DNA of 64,000 nt from the NCBI GenBank assembly GCA_964628985.1, contig CAZVNJ010000010.1, positions 1-64,000 of the forward strand, in the 5' to 3' direction. This document shows positions 58,525 through 64,000 of the stretch, piece after piece. How positions within the stretch are numbered: the first letter of the stretch is position 1; the number at the start of each line of letters is the position of its first letter. The position numbers and the translations under genes were made by a program. Under the pieces are notes generated by a model. The model saw only the letters and a list, made by a program, of their open reading frames with translations. It searched no databases and was not told where the DNA came from. Source of the DNA: SURF-43 sp964628985. Its GTDB lineage: Bacteria; Chloroflexota; Dehalococcoidia; UBA2979.

Positions 58525-61212
58525 TCAACGCGTGGCCTTCCAGGCATCGATGACTGCGCGGGCGATGGGGCCTGCCTGCTGCGAGCCGGAGCCCGCGAAC
58601 TCCTTGACCACGGCGACGGCGATTTCCGCGTCCTCGACGGGGGCGAAGGCGATGAAGAGCGCGTGCGAGTCGTCCGTCGGGGCGACCTCCGCGGACCCGG
58701 TCTTGCCGCCGACGCGGACGCCGCTGACCGCCACGGTCGAGGCCCAGCCGTCCCGCACGCCGTGCTCCATCATCGCCTTCAGCGCCTCGGCGGTCGCCGG
58801 GGACATCGCGCGCCGCCAGTCCTGCGTCGGCTCGTCAAGGAAGAGGCGGGGGCGGGGGACGACGCCCCCGTTCGCGACGGCCGCCGTCACGAGCGCGAGG
58901 TGAAGCGGGGTGAACTGCAATTCGCCCTGTCCGAAAGCGCTGGCGGCAAGGCCGGCGCCGCTATCGAGGAACTTCTCGGTGGTGTTGAGCCGGCCGGAAA
59001 CGGTCGGCAAGGGAAAGGGGACCGCCTCAGTCAGGCCGAGCGCGCGCGACATGTCGCGCAGGCGATCTGCACCGACCTTGATTCCCAGTTCGGCGAAGAA
59101 CGTGTTGCATGAGTACGCGAAGGCGTCCGAGGCGTTCTGCGTACGCTTGCCCGGCGGCTCGTTTCGGCTGGTGATGCGGACCCCGTTGATGAAGACCTCT
59201 TCGGGGCATGACACCGGAGCGCGCGGATCGGTCAGTTTGGCCTCGAGCGCCGCGGCCATCGTCACGGTCTTGAACGTGGAGCCGGGCGGGTAGAGTCCTT
59301 GTGTCGCGCGGTTGAGCAGTGGCGCCTTCGGGTCGCTCCTCAGTGCGACCCATTCCTCTTCGCTGAAGCCGGGGTTGAAGATCGGTGCGCTGACCATCGC
59401 CAGCACGTCGCCCGTGCGCGGGTCGATGGCGACGACGGCGCCAGGCGAGGATCCGAGGGCCTTCTCAGCGGCCTGCTGGATGCGGAGGTCGAGCGTGAGG
59501 CGGACGTCCTCGCCGTTTCGGCGTTCGCGGAGGAGGTCCTGCCACGTACTCCGCAGCGTCGGAGCCGTGCGGCCCACGAGGGCGTCGGCACGCACCCCCT
59601 CGACGCCGCTTGCGCCCACCTGAGCGGAGTCGAAGCCGAGCACGTGTACCGCGCCGGGCGCCCGATAGACGCGCTGGCGCTCACCGTTGGCGGCGGTAAC
59701 CGTCTCTGCGAGGACCTGGCCGTTACGGTCGAGGATGCGGCCCCGTGCCACGCGGTCAGACTCCCGGCGGAGGCGCTCGCCGCTCACGGCAGGTTCCGAG
59801 GCGAGGTCCCGCCGCACGACGTGCCAGTAGCCGAGGCCGAGCGAGACGACGAAGAAGCCCGCCAGCAGCGCAAGCCCGAGTTCGCGGACGGGCACCTCGA
59901 TGCGGGGGACGGGCGGGAGTCGACGGCCCTCCGGTGCGCCAGCGCTGGTGAGCAGGGCGAGCATGACCCAGCCGACGACCATCGAACTGCCGCCGTACGA
60001 GAGAAACGGGCTCGTGAGGCCGGTCAGCGGGAGCAGGCGGAGTACGCCGCTGAAGACGATCAGCACCTGCGCGCCAAGGCTGATCGCGAGGCCGACGCTC
60101 AGCAACTGCCCGAACGCGTCCTCGATCACCCGCGATCGGGCGAGGGCGCGAATCACGAACAACCCGTACAGCATCACGACGGCGAGCGACCCGAGCAGCC
60201 CCCACTCCTCGCCGATCACCGCCAGGGGGTAGTCCGTGTGTGCTGCCGGAATGAGCCCCGGGTTGCCGTAGCCAGGACCCGCGCCGAAGACGCCACCGAA
60301 GACGAAGCCGCCGACCGCCTGCAAGGACTGGTACCCCGCCCCTCGTGGATCCGCCCACGGGTCGAGCCAGGCGTCGAAGCGGTCCTGGATGCGTGCGGAG
60401 CCGAAGAAGGCCAGCAGGCCGAGCAAGAGGATGACCACGATCGCCAGGACGAGGTAATCGCGCCGCCGTGTCGCCGCGTAGAGCATCGCCATCGCAGACG
60501 CGCCAAAGATGAGGGCCGGGCCGAAGTCGCGCTGCGCCACCACGGCGATCACCGTGATCCCGAGGACGCCGAGGATCGGCAGCCAGTACGCCGGTGCGGG
60601 GATGCGGGCGCGGAGACCCAGCCACGCCTCGTGTGCCGGGTGCTCGGCGAGGTGGCCGGCGAGGAAGGCGACGAGGAGGATGCGCAGCAGTTCCGCGGGT
60701 TGGACGGTGATCGGCCCGACCTGGAGCCAGAGTCGCGCGCCCTGTCCGGTGACGTCGGCCCCCAGCAGGAGCGTCGCCCCAGCGAGCAGCAGGCCGAAGG
60801 CGATCAGCAGATAGCGGAAGCGTCGCAGCCAATCGAGGAGCGGCGGGAACCCCGCGAAGGCGATGAAGGCGGACCAGCCGATGGTGATCCAGAGCATCTG
60901 CGTGGCGAGGATCGCAGGCTGGACGCGCGCGATGACGGCGAGTCCGAGGGCGCAGAGCACCCAGGCGGGGGACAGCAATTGAGGATCCCAGGCCCGGCCG
61001 ACGACCCGCAGCACGAGCGGTGTGACGAGGGGCAGTGATGCGACGACGGCCATTGTGACGACCAAGACCGGGTCCACGCTGACCTCGGTGGATGCCAGGA
61101 CGAGGGCCGGTGCGGCGGCGAGGAGCAACGCAGGACAGACCAGCAGCAGCGCCGACTGAAGCGTGGTGCGGCGGCCAAGGTGCGGCGGGCTGGTCGACGG
61201 TGCGGTCGTCAA
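58525..61212 (-). CDS. FtsW/RodA-PBP2 fusion (SEDS polymerase plus transpeptidase)
   Basis: An 895-residue protein joining both halves of a peptidoglycan synthase. Residues about 20-425 are a SEDS glycosyltransferase with 11-12 helices (QPAELLRILLVAFLAGHL; GLTSPFLSYGGSSMV). From about 440, after one more helix, comes a class B penicillin-binding protein with SxxK (PPGSTFK, about 644), SxN (SCN, about 700) and KTG (GGKTGSAE, about 837). Elsewhere these are two proteins that must associate. The start is TTG at 61212, preceded by AGGAGT at 5-nt spacing. Confidence 0.9.
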   Translation of the reverse strand: MTTAPSTSPPHLGRRTTLQSALLLVCPALLLAAAPALVLASTEVSVDPVLVVTMAVVASLPLVTPLVLRVVGRAWDPQLLSPAWVLCALGLAVIARVQPAILATQMLWITIGWSAFIAFAGFPPLLDWLRRFRYLLIAFGLLLAGATLLLGADVTGQGARLWLQVGPITVQPAELLRILLVAFLAGHLAEHPAHEAWLGLRARIPAPAYWLPILGVLGITVIAVVAQRDFGPALIFGASAMAMLYAATRRRDYLVLAIVVILLLGLLAFFGSARIQDRFDAWLDPWADPRGAGYQSLQAVGGFVFGGVFGAGPGYGNPGLIPAAHTDYPLAVIGEEWGLLGSLAVVMLYGLFVIRALARSRVIEDAFGQLLSVGLAISLGAQVLIVFSGVLRLLPLTGLTSPFLSYGGSSMVVGWVMLALLTSAGAPEGRRLPPVPRIEVPVRELGLALLAGFFVVSLGLGYWHVVRRDLASEPAVSGERLRRESDRVARGRILDRNGQVLAETVTAANGERQRVYRAPGAVHVLGFDSAQVGASGVEGVRADALVGRTAPTLRSTWQDLLRERRNGEDVRLTLDLRIQQAAEKALGSSPGAVVAIDPRTGDVLAMVSAPIFNPGFSEEEWVALRSDPKAPLLNRATQGLYPPGSTFKTVTMAAALEAKLTDPRAPVSCPEEVFINGVRITSRNEPPGKRTQNASDAFAYSCNTFFAELGIKVGADRLRDMSRALGLTEAVPFPLPTVSGRLNTTEKFLDSGAGLAASAFGQGELQFTPLHLALVTAAVANGGVVPRPRLFLDEPTQDWRRAMSPATAEALKAMMEHGVRDGWASTVAVSGVRVGGKTGSAEVAPTDDSHALFIAFAPVEDAEIAVAVVKEFAGSGSQQAGPIARAVIDAWKATR

Positions 61213-61291
61213 CGGGCACTCCTGGCCGGCGCTCGGTGGGTATGCTCGATCCAGCCTACCGGAGTGGCTCCGGTCAGGCGGTGGAGCGAAA

Positions 61292-62056
61292 GTGACGCGG
61301 ATGGTGGACGAAGCTTGGCCGATCGTGCTGCTCGTGCTGCGTATCGGCGTGGTGGCTGTGCTGTACCTCTTCCTGCTCTCGGCGTTCCGCGCGCTCCGGG
61401 CCGAGCTACGCGCGCCCGTCCTCGAACTCGCCCCGGCGGGGCGTGGGCGAACCGACGACCGCGACCCCATCGAGCCGCCCAACGTCGAGCCCACTGAGGT
61501 GCCTCGCGCTGCGGTTGCGGAGGACGTAGTACCGGATGACCTCACGCCGCTGCCGCCCCCATTGCCGGCCCGCCTCCCAACCGCGAGGAAGAGGCGCGAG
61601 CGTCGGGTGCAACCGACACGGCGGCGGGTGCCGCTGGCGCTCGGGATCCCGATTGGGGCCGCTGCCGCGGTGATTGTGCTAGGGGGCGCTGTCGCGCTGA
61701 TGAACCTCGGGCCGGAGGAGAGGACGCCGGGTGGCGTTGCTGCGGCGCCGGCGAACGAGCCGTTTGGTCCGCCGGTGGTGAAGCCCGCGCCGGGACGGGT
61801 GACCGTCGGGCTGGCGGCGCAGGAGGACTCGCTGGTGCGCGTGACAGTCGACGGCGTCGTGCAGTTCGACGGGACACTCCGTGCACGACAGCGCCAGGCG
61901 TGGGACGGCGCTCAGCGCGTGCAGGTGTGGACGGACAAGGGCAAGACGATGCTGATCGCGATCAACGGCGAGAACCTCGGCCCCTACTCGCCCGCGATGG
62001 GGCACCCGGACTGGAACCGGATTGACTTCGGGTTCATCCCGGGCTGGACGCGCTGA
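61292..62056 (+). CDS. RodZ-C-terminus-like (DUF4115-type) membrane protein
   Basis: A 254-residue protein with an N-terminal helix (about 8-25), a Pro-rich and basic linker, a second helix (about 118-140) and a C-terminal beta domain: VTVGLAAQEDSLVRVTVDG, RQAWDGAQRVQVWTDKGK and AINGENLGPYSPAMGHP, like the DUF4115 domain ending RodZ cell-shape proteins. There is no RodZ helix-turn-helix. GTG start after GGAG with 6-nt spacing. It is divergent from the FtsW-PBP fusion, so a cell-wall or shape role is reasonable. Confidence 0.72.
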   Translation: MTRMVDEAWPIVLLVLRIGVVAVLYLFLLSAFRALRAELRAPVLELAPAGRGRTDDRDPIEPPNVEPTEVPRAAVAEDVVPDDLTPLPPPLPARLPTARKRRERRVQPTRRRVPLALGIPIGAAAAVIVLGGAVALMNLGPEERTPGGVAAAPANEPFGPPVVKPAPGRVTVGLAAQEDSLVRVTVDGVVQFDGTLRARQRQAWDGAQRVQVWTDKGKTMLIAINGENLGPYSPAMGHPDWNRIDFGFIPGWTR

Positions 62057-62121
62057 GCAGGCGGAATCGCTCGAATTTTTCACGTCGGCCCACCTTCTGC
62101 AGGATTCGATCTCGCGTGATT

Positions 62122-62146
62122 CCTAGACAGTCAGTCACTGTCTAGG
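62122..62146. repeat. Perfect 10-bp inverted repeat with 5-nt centre
   Basis: CCTAGACAGT and ACTGTCTAGG flank CAGTC. The half-site CCTAGACAG occurs again at 62168-62176. It could be an operator, a terminator stem or the end of a small element. Confidence 0.6.
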
Positions 62147-62165
62147 CCAGATTCAGGATCGCGAG

Positions 62166-62193
62166 TCCCTAGACAGGATTTCCTTCCTAGGGA
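62166..62193. repeat. Imperfect inverted repeat with CCTAGACAG half-site
   Basis: TCCCTAG (62166-62172) pairs with CTAGGGA (62187-62193); an inner AGG/CCT pair closes an ATTT loop after a 2x2 internal mismatch. It shares the left half-site with the palindrome 20 nt upstream. Confidence 0.5.
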
Positions 62194-62270
62194 CGCGCCC
62201 ACGCGCCTCGTGGTTGGGGCGGATCCCGCGATCGGGCAGGGCGTCCCGGCGCGCAGGCTCACACCTGGCG

Positions 62271-62300
62271 GCGCGAGGGCGAAGGGCGCGAGGGCGAAGG
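62271..62300. repeat. 15-bp tandem duplication
   Basis: Two exact adjacent copies of GCGCGAGGGCGAAGG in non-coding sequence, probably replication slippage. Confidence 0.7.
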
Positions 62301-62431
62301 GCGGGATGGCGCGGAGCTGAGCCACTGGGAAAGGGCTTGGAGCAAGCAGTGATCGCGAGGGCGAGCGGGTCCCGGAAGGGGGAGTGCGGAGCTCGGCGCG
62401 AATCTCCTCCCGGTGTCCGGCTGAGCACCTC

Positions 62432-63025
62432 TTAAGAGTCAACCGTCCTCTCACGGGCTTGGACGGCTTCTGTGGTAAACGATGCCCAGGAGATGATGAG
62501 CGAGTGATTCCATTCCGGTGCAGGGCGACCAGACCAGGCGTCCTTGAATATTCCCAATGTCCGACTCATAGCTACTTCTTTTGTTTCTCGCTCGGCTTGA
62601 ATCAGGAAAGCCTCCAGAAGCTCACCGACCCAAAGCATCCGCAGATCTGGAAACGCTGCGCTGGTTGCGACGAACTGCTCGCGGTTTCGAGCGAGATCCC
62701 TAAGGCGGAAGCGGACAATCCGCCAGCCTTCGTCTTTCAGCTCGCGAGTGCGTTGTCGATCAAGCCTCACTTGCTCCGCGTGGTGTGGTCCGTCGACCTC
62801 GGCCCCGAGCTTGACGTCCGGCCACGCGAGGTCAAGGCAGGCGAAACGGCGGTCAGCACGGGTTGAACGATCGCGGCCCGGAACGAGCCACACTCGATAT
62901 TGCCGGATGGGAGGAGCGATTCCCCAAGCGTTGATCAGCCGATAAACGGAGTTCTCCAACGCAGACGGTGTTTGCCAATGACAATCACCTGCGACTAGTT
63001 CCCACGGAGGTCGGGCTTCTGGCAT
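62432..63025 (-). CDS. DUF559/Vsr-like endonuclease-domain protein
   Basis: A 197-residue protein whose middle has the PD-(D/E)xK nuclease pattern of DUF559 proteins: ALENSVYRLINAWGI, FACLDLAWPDVKLGAEVDGPHHAEQ (the D, ExD acidic set) and RELKDEGWRIVRFRLRDL. Function of the family is unclear; members are often mobile or defence-associated. GC content is about 53-58% in parts, well below the surroundings, which points to recent transfer. The ATG at 63025 was chosen, but the frame is open to 63079 and no good ribosome-binding site is visible at either. Confidence 0.7.
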   Translation of the reverse strand: MPEARPPWELVAGDCHWQTPSALENSVYRLINAWGIAPPIRQYRVWLVPGRDRSTRADRRFACLDLAWPDVKLGAEVDGPHHAEQVRLDRQRTRELKDEGWRIVRFRLRDLARNREQFVATSAAFPDLRMLWVGELLEAFLIQAERETKEVAMSRTLGIFKDAWSGRPAPEWNHSLIISWASFTTEAVQARERTVDS

Positions 63026-63064
63026 GCCGTTGTAATACCACAAGCAAACCAGGAAGCGGGCAGT

Positions 63065-63333
63065 ATGCACGAGTACCACGGAGGAGTGAAGTTGCCCCCC
63101 ACAACCGAGGGCTATGAAGACGGGCGTACCGGCGAGGGTTCACGCAGGCCGACGCGTTCGAGGAGCCACGAGCGAACGTGCCGGAAGCGGTCCAGGTGCA
63201 CTTCGATGAGCCGGAGTGCCCACCGATCGCGCTACCGCACTTCGTCCGCGACGAGTTGATTCCTGTCTGGGAGTGCCCTGCGGCGAGGCCACCTGCTCCT
63301 CTGCCCGGGACTCGTGCGCGTAGCGTCTGTTAG
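63065..63333 (+). pseudogene. Possible frameshifted remnant of a small gene
   Basis: A protein-like stretch from 63065 (ending PPTTEGYEDGRTGEG) appears to continue in another frame from about 63139 (FTQADAFEEPRANVPEAV, then PHFVRDELIPVWECP) to a TAG at 63331-63333. Neither half has an initiation signal and no family is recognised, so this may be a decayed gene or chance. Confidence 0.25.
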
Positions 63334-63349
63334 CGCAACCGCGTGAACC

Positions 63350-63766
63350 TCATTGCGCCGAGTGCGCGTTGTAAGTACACCCACATCCATCGCATAGGGT
63401 GCATCGATACCAACGACAATCCGGACACCGCCCACTGTTGTCCTCAGGGGCATCAGAGAGCGGCTCGCCGCAGTAGCAGTGTCGGTCGTAGGTGTACCCA
63501 AAGTGATCGCGTAGGCGGGAGCGGCCTTCTCGCGCGATCGGGTCAGCCATCCCGGAGCGCTTGAACGCCCGGTTATAGGCGCGCAATGCGGCGAGGAGCA
63601 ACCTCTCGGAGTCGACGAAGTCAGGATGGTACTTTGCATAGGCCTCTGGCACGCTAGCCCCGTGCGAGGCCATCTCCTCCGGCGTCCGGCCCAATAACCT
63701 CAAATAGAGGATGGAGTCTGGGTCGATCGCCAATTCGAGTCGGCATCGCTCCTCGATCCAGGCCAC
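63350..63766 (-). CDS. Cys-rich hypothetical protein (putative zinc binding)
   Basis: A 138-residue protein with a helical first half (EAYAKYHPDFVDSERLLLAALRAYNRAF) and a Cys-rich end: CYCGEPLSD, CPDC and CTLCDGCGC, enough for two zinc sites of ribbon type. No family recognised. GTG start after GGGAAG. It follows the purS gene by 54 nt on the same strand, at the boundary between the low-GC patch and normal sequence. Confidence 0.6.
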   Translation of the reverse strand: MAWIEERCRLELAIDPDSILYLRLLGRTPEEMASHGASVPEAYAKYHPDFVDSERLLLAALRAYNRAFKRSGMADPIAREGRSRLRDHFGYTYDRHCYCGEPLSDAPEDNSGRCPDCRWYRCTLCDGCGCTYNAHSAQ

Positions 63767-63820
63767 CGTTCTTCCCGGACAACAGCGACTATCTCCCGAG
63801 GGATCTCCATCCGTCCGGAC

Positions 63821-64000
63821 CTACGCCTTCGCGAGTGCGGCGACTTCGAACTCGAAGTCCTCGATCACGGGGTTGGCCAGCAACTGCTGGCACATGGAGC
63901 GGACGGCGGTGGTCGCGTCCGCTTCAGAGGCGGCTTCGAGGGTGATGTCGATGCGTTTGCCGGCGCGGACGGACTGGACGCCGGTGAAGCCGAGGGACTG
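63821..64000 (-). CDS. purS: Phosphoribosylformylglycinamidine synthase subunit PurS, partial
   Basis: The last 59 residues of PurS, running off the right edge: SLGFTGVQSVRAGKRIDITL and QQLLANPVIEDFEFEV are the conserved C-terminal blocks. PurS is the small structural subunit of the three-part FGAM synthase (PurS/PurQ/PurL) found in Gram-positive-like bacteria, which converts FGAR to FGAM in purine synthesis. The N-terminal part and any purQ or purL lie outside the window. Confidence 0.92.
   Translation of the reverse strand, partial: QSLGFTGVQSVRAGKRIDITLEAASEADATTAVRSMCQQLLANPVIEDFEFEVAALAKA

Larger units (their letters stand above)
62057..62431. other. 375-bp intergenic region with palindromes and repeats
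   Basis: No convincing coding frame. It contains a T-rich stretch just after 62080 (possible weak terminator), two palindromes at 62122-62146 and 62166-62193 built from the half-site CCTAGACAG, and a 15-bp tandem duplication at 62271-62300. From about 62430 rightward the GC content drops visibly. Confidence 0.6.

Noticed and set aside
59299..61038. 579-codon plus-strand open frame inside the FtsW-PBP gene
   Set aside because: Arg/Glu/Gln/Asp-rich shadow of a membrane-protein gene on the other strand; no initiation signal or domain.
62095..62115. T-loop-like GATTCGAT suggesting a tRNA
   Set aside because: No matching acceptor, D-arm or anticodon stem can be drawn around it.
62271..62300. Tandem 15-bp repeat considered as CRISPR or iteron
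   Set aside because: Only two adjacent copies without spacers; best explained by slippage.

Overview
This is about 64 kb of a high-GC (roughly 68-70% by eye) bacterial chromosome, densely packed with short gaps and many 1-8 nt start/stop overlaps. No rRNA, tRNA, CRISPR array, transposase or integrase was seen. The gene mix suggests a Gram-positive-like, non-enteric lineage, most plausibly Chloroflexota near Dehalococcoidia/Tepidiformales. It includes paralogous MFS carriers, CaiB-type CoA-transferases and acyl-CoA dehydrogenases, DUF4012 and DUF4349 proteins, a FtsW-PBP fusion, an ImuB-DnaE2 cassette with a GAAC-N4-GTTC SOS box, and a UGSC selenoprotein. The taxonomic call is inference; no marker gene was compared.

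Layout, left to right. 1-2.9 kb: a minus-strand operon with two ferritin-like diiron-family paralogs (one stripped of its metal ligands), an FmdB zinc ribbon and a partial SCP2-like protein, behind a promoter with a 17-bp palindrome. 3-6.5 kb: two MFS carriers and a small membrane protein; the second carrier lies between 26-bp direct repeats, one of which is the 3' end of yajQ. 6.5-10.8 kb: yajQ, two crotonase-family enzymes and a double-domain CaiB protein. 10.9-19 kb: a six-gene minus-strand surface-polysaccharide operon (flippase, enolase-superfamily enzyme, a single protein joining a Wzy-like polymerase to a Wzz/tyrosine-kinase-like module, deacetylase-like protein, WbqC, glycosyltransferase), divergent from a DUF4012 gene. 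21-26 kb: SOS box, imuB, DUF6504 gene and dnaE2, translationally coupled. 26-31 kb: a split YeeE/YedE sulfur-transport pair facing a hydrolase, MBL protein, thioredoxin-fused protein and UGSC selenoprotein operon. The selenoprotein has an in-frame UGA at 30570-30572 followed by a bSECIS-like hairpin.

31-38 kb: PAS-GGDEF cyclase, CtaA, then a minus-strand HD-GYP/small peptide/modABC operon. 37.7-44 kb: a second double CaiB protein coupled to cobO, a thioredoxin-fold protein and two acyl-CoA dehydrogenases. 44-51 kb: DUF4349 protein, third MFS carrier, an OmpR-type regulator with a degenerate receiver, a LuxR-type regulator, a SUI1 protein and an APC permease. 51-62 kb: cyclic-2,3-diphosphoglycerate-synthase-like GTPase, HhH-PHP protein, membrane proteins, neutral zinc metallopeptidase, convergent ATP-dependent ligase and LigD-type polymerase, the FtsW-PBP fusion and a RodZ-C-terminus-like protein. 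62-64 kb: a lower-GC stretch with repeated CCTAGACAG half-sites, a DUF559-type nuclease, a broken fragment and a Cys-rich protein, ending in the 3' part of purS.

Functional themes are CoA-thioester catabolism (import, CoA transfer, dehydrogenation, hydration), surface polysaccharide assembly, SOS mutagenesis and end-joining DNA repair, c-di-GMP signalling, and sulfur/selenium redox chemistry. Starts were chosen from ribosome-binding sites, coupling overlaps and family N-termini; several are GTG and one is TTG.
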